Source: Polyangiaceae bacterium
GTDB lineage: Bacteria; Myxococcota_A; Polyangia; Polyangiales; Polyangiaceae
Length of the DNA: 49,176 nt
Direction: 5' to 3'
NCBI GenBank assembly: GCA_025937835.1
Contig: JAICQO010000045.1
Span: 1-49,176 of the forward strand
Position 1 is the stretch's first letter, and each line of letters opens with the position of its first letter. The notes beneath the pieces were generated by a model. It made no database searches. It saw only the letters and a program-made list of their open reading frames with translations, and was not told where the DNA came from. The position numbers were made by a program, and so were the translations under genes. Below, piece by piece: positions 1 through 7,407 of the stretch.

Positions 1-196
1 CGGCGCATTCGCGTCGATCAAGCTTACAGGGGCGTCGCGTTCTCGTCGATGTCGGCCGAAGGCCATCTTCCCACTCCAAGCGCCGGCTCGTCTCCCGTGA
101 CCGGGTGGTTCTGCGTGTACTCACGTGAGCTCGAGTTCCGCTGTCGGGTTAGACCCCTGGTGACGATTTGGCGCACCCTTCTAGCGATTGTCCCTC

Positions 197-838
197 TCAT
201 CCAGCGTTCGTGTTGCGATCGCGTGCCGCTGCGCGCAGGGCTCGCGAGGCTTCCTTCATGACGCCGATGGCCGAGACGGCGAAAAGGGCAGCGATGCCGG
301 CACCGACGACGATGTCGGGCCACGAAGCTCCAAGCCAGCCCACTGCCAACGCGGCGGCGATCACGGCGCCATTGGCGATGACGTCGTTCCGTGAGCAGAT
401 CCAAGCCGATTGCATGTTGATGTCGTCGTCGCGGTGTCGAAGGAGGAGAACGATACACGCCAAGTTCGCGGCGAGCGCGAGGACGCCGATCCCACCCATA
501 ACGGCCTCGTCGGGGACAACTCCTCGTACGGCTCTCAAGCTTGCCTCCACGAATACCCCAGCCGCGAAGAGCGCCATCAGGCCCCCCTTGAGCAGCGCCA
601 CCCGGGCCTTTTCTAGTGGTCCGCCGGCAGACGCGTAGAGCGTCGCCCCGTACACCATGGCGTCGCCCAGCATGTCGAGCGAATCGCCAAGCAGTGCGGT
701 GGATCGACTCACGAGACCGGTCGCGAGCTCAACGATGAACATGGCGGCGTTGAGCGCGAGCACGATCTCGAGGACGCGCTCCTGCTTGGAGCAGAGCTTC
801 GCCAGCGCCTCGGCCTTATCGTCACAGCAATGCTTCAT
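197..838 (-). CDS. CDF-type cation transporter (small form)
   Basis: A 213-residue polytopic membrane protein that I read as a cation diffusion facilitator-like transporter, exporting a divalent metal across the inner membrane in exchange for protons. About six hydrophobic segments are visible. The metal-site signature in TM2 is GDSLDMLGDA (about residues 51-60), and the TM5 counterpart is SRNDVIANGA, so Asp residues are present but the usual His of the fifth helix is not. It lacks the long cytoplasmic C-terminal domain of ~300-residue CDF proteins. The N-terminus MKHCCDD carries a Cys pair and a His that could bind metal. It lies 95 bp downstream of the cysteine-rich ECF sigma gene on the same strand, which suggests metal-induced co-expression. 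Family call is good; the transported ion is unknown. Confidence 0.82.
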   Translation of the reverse strand: MKHCCDDKAEALAKLCSKQERVLEIVLALNAAMFIVELATGLVSRSTALLGDSLDMLGDAMVYGATLYASAGGPLEKARVALLKGGLMALFAAGVFVEASLRAVRGVVPDEAVMGGIGVLALAANLACIVLLLRHRDDDINMQSAWICSRNDVIANGAVIAAALAVGWLGASWPDIVVGAGIAALFAVSAIGVMKEASRALRAAARDRNTNAG

Positions 839-933
839 GCGGGGTGGTCCTGCCCGGGCTGACCACGAAGCCCCCGCCGTTCTTACACTTGCCAGCGCGA
901 AATCGACGAAAGCCTCAGGAGGCAGTTTTTCGG

Positions 934-1515
934 CTAGCAGCGGCAGTCAAGACAGGACTTCGACGACGTCGTCCCGCAAGATTCGCGGAGCCGCCGTCGC
1001 AGGGCCGATCGAGCGCGGTGAAGCCTCACGGTCGCGTTGTTGACTGTCGTCCCCAGCGATGCAGCGACCTCGGTCAGGCTCTCTTCGCCGACATCCACCC
1101 GACGCAGCACTTCGGCATATGGTTCTGGCAACGTCGCGAGCAACGTCAGGCTGCAGGCGCAGCGCTCGTGCAGCTCCGAAGCCGTCGGCTCCGTCGTCTG
1201 CAATTGCCATTTCTCGCGGACCGCAGCGGCTCGATGATCGGCGAGCGCACGCCGCAGGATCCTGTAGAACCAAGGCACAACCAGACCCGGATCTCGAAGT
1301 TGTTCCATCCTACTTGCTATCCGGACGAAGCACTGATGCAGGATGTCTTCTGCGTCCGCGCTCGGCTGTACCCGGCGCCGAATGAACGCGACGAACTCCG
1401 CCCGGCGCGCGACGAGCGGAGCGACGGGCTCCGGCCGTTTGGCGTCCGCGGCCCGGTGTTGCTCGATGAGAGCGGCGGCCATTTGCTGCGTGCTCGAAGT
1501 GTGACCGGCTTTCAA
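934..1515 (-). CDS. ECF sigma factor with metal-binding cysteines (CorE-like)
   Basis: A 193-residue sigma-70 family protein. Region 2 covers about residues 38-98 (DAEDILHQCFVRI, PWFYRILRRALADH) and region 4 about 125-176 (LPEPYAEVLRRVDV, ATVRLHRARSALRRRL). The linker holds a CxC motif (C119, C121) and the tail after region 4 holds C180, C188, C191 and C193. This pattern is known from the CorE (ECF44) sigma factors of Myxococcus, where the cysteines bind metal and no anti-sigma factor is used. No anti-sigma gene is adjacent; the next gene on the strand is a cation transporter. The start is a TTG just after an in-frame stop; a GGAGGT lies at 1533-1538, rather far upstream, and an ATG at 1482 is the alternative. 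The metal sensed cannot be told from sequence. Confidence 0.85.
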   Translation of the reverse strand: MKAGHTSSTQQMAAALIEQHRAADAKRPEPVAPLVARRAEFVAFIRRRVQPSADAEDILHQCFVRIASRMEQLRDPGLVVPWFYRILRRALADHRAAAVREKWQLQTTEPTASELHERCACSLTLLATLPEPYAEVLRRVDVGEESLTEVAASLGTTVNNATVRLHRARSALRRRLRESCGTTSSKSCLDCRC

Positions 1516-1567
1516 AGACGTTGACGCAGCTTACCTCCGAGCGCGAGCATGAGGTCGGAACATTCAG

Positions 1568-2179
1568 ATGGGTCTTCTGCGGGCGATGGGCCCAACTCTG
1601 ACGGTGGCGCTGGCCGCCGGGGCGTGTCGCCAGAGCGCGACACCGGTCGCGACGCAGAGCGCTGCACCGGTCGCGACGCAGACGTCGGCGCCAGTCGCGG
1701 CGCGGACGCCGGAATCAGCGATTATGCCCTCGGAGCTCGCGAGCCCACCCCCATGCAGGCCAGCGCCGAAGCCCGAGACCAATCACCCCTGCTCGGTTCA
1801 GACGCTCGTGTCGCTGCCGACCGACGGTTCGTTGATCCCGTACGGGGACGGGTCGGAAGGTGAGGTCACGTGGCGCGGCAAGCTCGATCCGGACGACCGC
1901 GACGATCTGATCCTTCTGTTCCACGGCACGGCGGGGAACTGGGGTGAGATTTTGTTCTCGGCATACCTCGGGTGCGGAAACGGTGGGTATGCTCCCGTGT
2001 TTGGACCGGACTATGCGCTCGAGCTGCTTCCGACCGATCCGGAGCCCAGCGGCTATCGGCGGCTACGCGCGGTGAGCCGCAACGCTTCACACGATCACCC
2101 GGGCACGATCACGACCGAGCTTCGGTTCGATGCGAGTGGCTGTTATTCGCCCGTGGCAGGCGCGACCGGCGCCCCCTGA
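1568..2179 (+). CDS. Small putative lipoprotein, function unknown
   Basis: A 203-residue protein that I do not recognise. It starts with a short hydrophobic segment ending in AAGAC (Cys20), a plausible but imperfect lipobox. This is followed by a low-complexity stretch with three degenerate eight-residue repeats of the form xAPVATQx (residues 24-47) and a Pro-rich spacer. The C-terminal ~120 residues look globular (DDLILLFHGTAGNW near residue 111, then YLGCGNGG). The phrase LLFHGTAGN resembles the oxyanion strand of alpha/beta hydrolases, but no GxSxG follows within this short protein. It diverges from the sigma gene with a 52-bp gap and ends 13 bp from the convergent minus-strand operon. Confidence 0.6.
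   Translation: MGLLRAMGPTLTVALAAGACRQSATPVATQSAAPVATQTSAPVAARTPESAIMPSELASPPPCRPAPKPETNHPCSVQTLVSLPTDGSLIPYGDGSEGEVTWRGKLDPDDRDDLILLFHGTAGNWGEILFSAYLGCGNGGYAPVFGPDYALELLPTDPEPSGYRRLRAVSRNASHDHPGTITTELRFDASGCYSPVAGATGAP
1637..1708. repeat. 24-bp degenerate tandem repeat inside a lipoprotein gene
   Basis: Three tandem 24-bp units encode the eight-residue repeats ATPVATQS, AAPVATQT and SAPVAART just after the predicted lipidation site. Each keeps a ccggtcgcgacgcag-like core, with the third copy more diverged. They probably form a flexible spacer between the membrane anchor and the folded domain. Confidence 0.7.
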
Positions 2180-2192
2180 GCTCGCAGAGCGG

Positions 2193-4019
2193 TCAGGGGC
2201 CGGCCGGCGGTGGCCGCGGTGGTCGCGGCGGACGCGGCCGTGGGGGCGCCGGAGGCGGCGGTTCGGGAGGTAAATCGGTCCGATCGAGGGAGAACGAGCT
2301 GCGCGTACGGAGCAACGCGGAGGCGATCGGAGCAGCGAGCGTGAACCGGCGGGGGTTCCGGCCCGGGGTCAACCAATTCGGCCAGTCTCGCAGGTAGTTG
2401 AACGCGTCTCGCACGTTCGCGGGAGCGACGGCGAGGAGCGCGTCGAGCAACGCGGTCTCGTGCGCGTTCGTCCAGGTGCTCGGATCGCCGGTCCACACGA
2501 GAGCGGGGTTGTCCGTCTGCGCCCGGGTGAGCGCGCCACGGAGCCGATCGCCCGCGGCGCGAGCGCTGACCACGTGCGCCGGGGAGCGGATGTGCCAGCG
2601 CAGAAGGCAAGCGACCGCGCACTCCGACGTGAAGACGTCCCCGATCGTCGGGTCGCGTGGCGTACCTCCCGCGACCGGTATCTGCGCCACGCCGGCTCCC
2701 CACCTCGCGCGCAGGATATCGCGCACGCGCGTGCGCGCCATGTGCCACATCCGCCGCCGGTAGCCTTCGATGGTGCGGCCGGCCATCACGAAGCGGTAGT
2801 GCCAGTGCCAGGTCTTGAAGTAGTTGCCCTCGTCCTCCAGGCGCGGGAGGGCCGTGAAGTTGCCGGCCTCGTTTTGCAGCGAAATCCAGGCTGCGAACTT
2901 GTGCTGCGACGAAAACAGGTCGGCTCCGTCGGCGACGCCCGTCGCCGCCCAGTCTTCGTCGATCCTCGCGCCGAAGTTCTCGAACGCTCGAACGAACGCC
3001 GCGTTGTCGGTGTTGGCCAGGTAAGCCAGATAGCCGCAAAGCTCGCCGCGATCGGTGCGCGCGACCCCAGCGTTCACGATCCCGAGCGTCCAGTGACAGG
3101 GCCCGATAGAGACGAAGGCGTTGTCGAAGGAGTTCACGCAGTCGAAGAAGCCGATGCACTCCACTTCACACGCGGAGCGGATCACGCGGTAGCTCGAGAG
3201 CGCAGCGCCGGTTGGAGCGGCGTCGCCCGTGAGCGGCTCTGGCAGGATCTCACCCTCGGCGATCACGTGGTTCGGCGGCTCGGCGCGCGGCCCGCTCTTG
3301 CCCGCGAACGTGGCAAAGTCGCCGATCACCTGCATCGCGTTGGCGTCGAGGCCGGCGGGCAGCACGTAGTAGCCGGTGAAGTCGCGCGCAAAGAAGCGCG
3401 GGGCACGGTTCGGGACGCTGTCGTGTGCCCAGGCGTTGGACGCGACGAGCGCGTCACGTGCCCCGCGCCGCACGCTCCAGGCTTCGATGATCACGGGACA
3501 ACGGAAATTGTTGTCGAGCCAGTGCTCGATGGCGTCGCGCGTCGCCGCGTTGACGACGCCGCTCTTCGGTCCCGTGTACAGCCCGGCAGCGTCGTTGGTG
3601 ACGGCCTCCAGCGAGCTCACGTACACCGACAGGTTGGTAGCCGTGTCCTCGCCGAGCGCGGTCACGAGGTGCGCGCCCTGACGCTGCTCCGCAGGGACTC
3701 CGGCACGCACGCGGGCGACCGTCGCCATCGAGGCATAGATCTGGAACTCGCGAACGGCCCAGAACGTGAGCCGATCGAAGACGCCGCTCGGCGTTCCGAC
3801 GATCGAGAAGCCGAGCGCCCGCAGATCTTCTTGCAACTGGCGGACGTGCTGCGGAACGGCGAGCACGTGGAGACCGGTCGGGCCAACGGGGACGGCGGGC
3901 GCGGGAGCCGGGCAAACCGACGAAGCCGGGTTGTTCGTGCCGCCCCAGATCGGGACCACGCTGGTTGCCGGATCTCCGTCTCGATCGTCGCGTTGCAGGT
4001 CGTGACAGCCGTACCTCAT
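2193..4019 (-). CDS. Peptidoglycan-binding-domain protein, putative lysozyme-like enzyme
   Basis: A 608-residue protein, the last gene of a five-gene minus-strand operon, 13 bp behind the previous gene. The N-terminal region (about 55-100) reads as a peptidoglycan-binding repeat (VRQLQEDLRALGF, then GVFDRLTFWAVREFQ). A central region (about 280-320) has CEVECIGFFDCVNSFDNAF followed by VSIGPCHWTLG. It recalls the glutamate plus 'VSxGxxQWT' arrangement of lysozyme-like cell-wall hydrolases, but this is my inference and the catalytic residue is not certain. Cys residues at 284, 288, 294 and 308 could form disulfides, fitting an exported protein, although no classical signal peptide is visible. 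The C-terminal ~25 residues are almost pure Pro/Arg (PPEPPPPAPPRPRPPRPP). It is likely delivered with its operon partners. Confidence 0.7.
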   Translation of the reverse strand: MRYGCHDLQRDDRDGDPATSVVPIWGGTNNPASSVCPAPAPAVPVGPTGLHVLAVPQHVRQLQEDLRALGFSIVGTPSGVFDRLTFWAVREFQIYASMATVARVRAGVPAEQRQGAHLVTALGEDTATNLSVYVSSLEAVTNDAAGLYTGPKSGVVNAATRDAIEHWLDNNFRCPVIIEAWSVRRGARDALVASNAWAHDSVPNRAPRFFARDFTGYYVLPAGLDANAMQVIGDFATFAGKSGPRAEPPNHVIAEGEILPEPLTGDAAPTGAALSSYRVIRSACEVECIGFFDCVNSFDNAFVSIGPCHWTLGIVNAGVARTDRGELCGYLAYLANTDNAAFVRAFENFGARIDEDWAATGVADGADLFSSQHKFAAWISLQNEAGNFTALPRLEDEGNYFKTWHWHYRFVMAGRTIEGYRRRMWHMARTRVRDILRARWGAGVAQIPVAGGTPRDPTIGDVFTSECAVACLLRWHIRSPAHVVSARAAGDRLRGALTRAQTDNPALVWTGDPSTWTNAHETALLDALLAVAPANVRDAFNYLRDWPNWLTPGRNPRRFTLAAPIASALLRTRSSFSLDRTDLPPEPPPPAPPRPRPPRPPRPPPAGP

Positions 4020-4032
4020 GGCATGGAGCTCC

Positions 4033-4974
4033 TCAGCAGCCGAAGACGTCGGTCAGCTTCTGCTTGGTCGCGTCGCTGATCGTGCCGTCGGCGAGCAGCG
4101 CGTGGCGGTGCTGAAACGAGCGCAACGCCTGCTCGGTCTTCGGCCCCGCATTTCCGTCGATCGCGCCGGGGGCGAACCCCTGCCCGTTCAGGCGCGCCTG
4201 GACGCCGGGCACCGCGTCCACCGGCTGGAGTTTGCCGATCTCGAGCTCCCACTTGTAGCTCCGGCTCGAGGCCTCGAACGGCAGCACCTCGAGCGTCCCT
4301 GTTCCGCTCGTCACCTTCTTCGGCAACACGATCTCGCCGGAGCTCGGGATCACTCCGAAAAAATCCTCGCCGTTCACGGTCAGCTTGTAGCTGCGGTTTG
4401 CCAGCCGAAAATCGTCGTATTGCATGCACACCGCCAGGCGAAGCCGATCGCTCACGTCTGCGGGCACGAGGCGCAGCGGAATATCCAGGACGTCGTCGAT
4501 GGCGAGCGGCGCTTCGGTCGCGCCCGCGATCGCGAGCTCCACGCCGAGCTCGACGAAGCGCGTGTCCTCCGGCACCTTGGGGAGCACGAGCTTCCGCGCC
4601 TTCGCTTCTCCCTTATCGACGAAGCCCGCGCCGTACTTCAAGAGCAGGTGCCGGGCGGGGTCATCGGCTTCTTCCGCAGAGAGGAGCTCGTAGTCCCAAT
4701 CCGCAGGCAGCGTGAGCGACAGCGCGCCCTTGTCGTCCCGCTCGATCTCGCCCTTTACGCGAGCGAGCGCGGCAAACTCCGGTTCACTGACCTTGCGGGC
4801 CAGAGTCAGAAACGCCAGGTGGTACGTCAGCTCGGCGTCGAGCTTTTGTTTGGGTTTCAACTTGCTGTTCGGCGGCCCGAGCGCAGACAGCGCCACCCGA
4901 CAATGATCCGAACCGAGCTCGTCGCGCTCCGAACCGTCGAACAAAGGCTCCATCACCACCCGAACGCCGCGCAT
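4033..4974 (-). CDS. Protein with C-terminal peptidoglycan-binding domain
   Basis: A 313-residue protein. The C-terminus (about 250-311) is a clear peptidoglycan-binding domain of the PG_binding_1 type: VPGVQARLNGQGFAPG, then IDGNAGPKTEQALRSFQ, ending near DATKQKLTDVFGC. Just before it (about 195-245) is a beta-rich module, RSYKLTVNGEDFFGVIPSSG and IVLPKKVTSGTGTLEVLPFE. I know this module-plus-PG-binding arrangement from accessory proteins encoded near VgrG genes of type VI secretion systems. The N-terminal half is unrecognised. No signal peptide is seen. The gene starts 3 bp after the stop of the TPR/propeller lipoprotein gene and runs directly into the next PG-binding gene, so translation is probably coupled. 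Confidence 0.78.
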   Translation of the reverse strand: MRGVRVVMEPLFDGSERDELGSDHCRVALSALGPPNSKLKPKQKLDAELTYHLAFLTLARKVSEPEFAALARVKGEIERDDKGALSLTLPADWDYELLSAEEADDPARHLLLKYGAGFVDKGEAKARKLVLPKVPEDTRFVELGVELAIAGATEAPLAIDDVLDIPLRLVPADVSDRLRLAVCMQYDDFRLANRSYKLTVNGEDFFGVIPSSGEIVLPKKVTSGTGTLEVLPFEASSRSYKWELEIGKLQPVDAVPGVQARLNGQGFAPGAIDGNAGPKTEQALRSFQHRHALLADGTISDATKQKLTDVFGC

Positions 4975-4977
4975 GGC

Positions 4978-7407
4978 TCACCCTCCGTACCATTCACCGT
5001 TGGTCATCCACTGTCGGAGCAGCCCGGGCACGGTCACCGCGTCCCGGCACAACTCGAACGGGAACTGAGCGACGCCAAAGCTGCAGATCGGTAAATCCGC
5101 GGGCTCCGCACCGAGAAACTCGATCGCCCCGGGCGCAGTGACGACGGAGAACGCTTCCCCCGACGGCGCTGGCTCGATCGTCACCACCTGCTTGCCGTCC
5201 GAGCGCCGGTAACCACGGTCGCCGTACCAGACGAGGCCCCGCACAGCATCGCTCGGACCAGGCGACGCGCGGCCCGTCGAGAGCTCCCAGACCCGGCTGC
5301 TCCCATCGTCGAAACCGACGACTGCGTTGCGCCGATCGGTCGAGAATCTCAGCACCTTGGGCCAGGCCCCCGGCGCAGATCTCAGCGCTTGCCGCTCCGC
5401 CAGGCGCTTGGGGTGAGGCTCCCGTGGCGCGAAGTACCAGAGGTTCGTGCCGAGCACCAGCAGCGCGCCCGTCACCGGATCCACCGCCGCGAGCCGGAAA
5501 TCATCCGCCGCGCTCGCGAGGGTGGCCCCCGTCGCTAGCGACACGACCCCGAGCGTCGAAGAGCCGTCGCTCGCGAGCTTGGTCGACACTGCCAGCTTCC
5601 CGTCGGGCGACACCCACGCGACGCGCCCGGAGAGCTCGCGCTCGATCTTGCCACTCTCGAGAGCCACGAGCTGGGAGCGCTCGCCGTGCGCCGCGACGGC
5701 GTGCCCGGGTGACACCGCGAAGGCGCCCTCCAGCGGCAACTTCAGTTTAACTTTCGACAGGATGCGTCCACCCGCGCGCGAAGCGCGGATCAGGTGGCTC
5801 CCACAAGTGAGCAACAACGAATCGTCGTCGTACCACTTGGCGGCTCGACAGTCGCCGCGAACCGGGACCTCGCCCTCGAGTTTTCCGCTCTCCGACACCA
5901 CGAAGACGCGGCGCTCGCTGGTCATCAGCGCGAGCGCGCCGCTCGACGCAGCGGACACGGTGAGCGTGTGCGAAGACGGGCTCTCCATCCGCCGAAGCAG
6001 TTGTCCTGTACCCGTGTCGAACAGCTCGAGCGTCCCAGGAGGAGCGCGGACGACCAACCCGCCGTCCCCGGAGAGCGCGAACGGTTCGACATCCCCACCG
6101 CCCATGCGGAGCTCGCCGGGATCGGTGGCCAGCGGCTGCGCGGTCACGCCACCCCAGCGCCAAACCGTAATCGATGAGCAACGCAAGAGCGCGACCGTGC
6201 TCGCGTCTCGCGACACGGCAGCCCAGCTGATGTCTGCCGAAGGTGGCAGCGACGCCGGACATCCCTCGAGAGGCACGCTTCGAATACGATGTTTGCTCGG
6301 CAGCTCGACGAGCGCGCCTCGATCCCCGAGGTTTACGACGGCCTTCTTGTCGCGCACCGCCACGGCCGGGCCTCCGAGGGCGAGAGGCGCCCGTCGCGTC
6401 GATCGGTCAAAAGCCCATGCCGAGTCCACGGTGGACACGACGGTCCACTGGCCGTCGGGATCGCTCGTGATCGCGACCTCGGCGCCACCCGCACCGGGCA
6501 GCGACAGCAGCGGACCCACGGCCTCTCCCGACGGCGCGCGGACGCCGAATGAAAGCTGGTCGGAGCCCGCGCGGTCCTGGACAAACAGAAGCAGTCGATC
6601 AACCAGGCGCACTGCACGCAGGTTCTCCGGGTACGGCGTTTCGCTGAACGTCGTCGGGTCGAGCGAGCTCGCCGTCGTCGAGGTTGCGACGCCTCCCTCC
6701 GCAATGTCCAGACCATGGCAGCCTCCCGCGAGAGGAAAGCGGAACAGTGGTTCGAGCGTGTTCGCGTCGGTGACACGACCGCGTGCCAGGCAGGACCAGA
6801 GCTCACTATTATCCGCCCCGAACGTGAGCCGGTGGAAATCCACGAATCGCTCGGCCGCGGGCTCGAGTTCGGGCGCGCCGAACGCGAGCAGGGCTTGCTC
6901 GAAGTATGGCTCGGCCGCTTGCATCTGCCCGCGTGAACGCGCGACGAGCCCGGCCTCAGCGAGGACGAACGCTCGACCAGGGTTCGCCGCCAGCAGCCGG
7001 TCGACGGCGCTCTGCGCCTCCTCGGCCCGACCAGCCGCGCGCAGCGCTCGGACGCCCGACAGCTGGCGCCGCAGCGCTGGGGCCGGCAGAGCTGCGCTCA
7101 ACCCGAGCACTTTGCGCTTCTCGTCGAGCGCACTCGAGAGCCGGTCCGCACCAGGGCACGACGCAGCGCGGAGCGCCCGCAACGCCACGAGCGCCCGGCC
7201 ATAGCGCCCGCTCGCGAGCCAGCCCTCGACCGCGCGCTCCGCCACTTTGCATTCCGGCGCGACCGCGCGCCGCGCCACCACCACCGGCTTCGAGGATGTG
7301 GCCGCGACCGGCGAAGTCGCAGTCGCGCGCGGCCCGCAAGCCAGCGCCATTCCGGTCAGCACCGCCGCCGCAGCAGCGGGAAACCGGGGTCGAGCAAGGC
7401 GCGTCAC
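4978..7407 (-). CDS. Lipoprotein with TPR-like and beta-propeller regions
   Basis: An 809-residue predicted lipoprotein: a basic N-terminus, a hydrophobic stretch and lipobox ALAC with Cys24. Residues about 50-200 are alpha-helical TPR-like (RALVALRALRAASCPGADRL; LLAANPGRAFVLAEAGLVAR). The remainder, about 215-770, has repeating WD40/PQQ-like strands (SPDGKLAVSTKLASDGSSTL; FSTDRRNAVVGFDDGSSRVW), consistent with one large propeller. It is the only anchored product of the operon, so it could be a periplasmic or outer-membrane scaffold, or a protective (immunity-like) protein against its hydrolase-like neighbours; both are guesses. The GTG start overlaps the upstream stop by 4 bp (GTGA at 7404-7407), indicating translational coupling. 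Confidence 0.75.
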   Translation of the reverse strand: MTRLARPRFPAAAAAVLTGMALACGPRATATSPVAATSSKPVVVARRAVAPECKVAERAVEGWLASGRYGRALVALRALRAASCPGADRLSSALDEKRKVLGLSAALPAPALRRQLSGVRALRAAGRAEEAQSAVDRLLAANPGRAFVLAEAGLVARSRGQMQAAEPYFEQALLAFGAPELEPAAERFVDFHRLTFGADNSELWSCLARGRVTDANTLEPLFRFPLAGGCHGLDIAEGGVATSTTASSLDPTTFSETPYPENLRAVRLVDRLLLFVQDRAGSDQLSFGVRAPSGEAVGPLLSLPGAGGAEVAITSDPDGQWTVVSTVDSAWAFDRSTRRAPLALGGPAVAVRDKKAVVNLGDRGALVELPSKHRIRSVPLEGCPASLPPSADISWAAVSRDASTVALLRCSSITVWRWGGVTAQPLATDPGELRMGGGDVEPFALSGDGGLVVRAPPGTLELFDTGTGQLLRRMESPSSHTLTVSAASSGALALMTSERRVFVVSESGKLEGEVPVRGDCRAAKWYDDDSLLLTCGSHLIRASRAGGRILSKVKLKLPLEGAFAVSPGHAVAAHGERSQLVALESGKIERELSGRVAWVSPDGKLAVSTKLASDGSSTLGVVSLATGATLASAADDFRLAAVDPVTGALLVLGTNLWYFAPREPHPKRLAERQALRSAPGAWPKVLRFSTDRRNAVVGFDDGSSRVWELSTGRASPGPSDAVRGLVWYGDRGYRRSDGKQVVTIEPAPSGEAFSVVTAPGAIEFLGAEPADLPICSFGVAQFPFELCRDAVTVPGLLRQWMTNGEWYGG

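Noticed and set aside
1-196. A possible gene end at the left edge of the window
   Set aside because: I see only open frames without family features in 1-196, and the transporter gene ends at 197; nothing here can be supported.
2460-4079. A 539-codon open frame on the plus strand opposite the PG-binding gene
   Set aside because: Arg-rich, low-complexity translation with no domain; it is the antisense shadow of a gene with recognisable motifs in GC-rich DNA.
5447-7204. A 585-codon open frame opposite the TPR/propeller lipoprotein gene
   Set aside because: Ser/Arg/Thr-rich composition without any fold signature; the minus-strand frame has a lipobox and propeller repeats.
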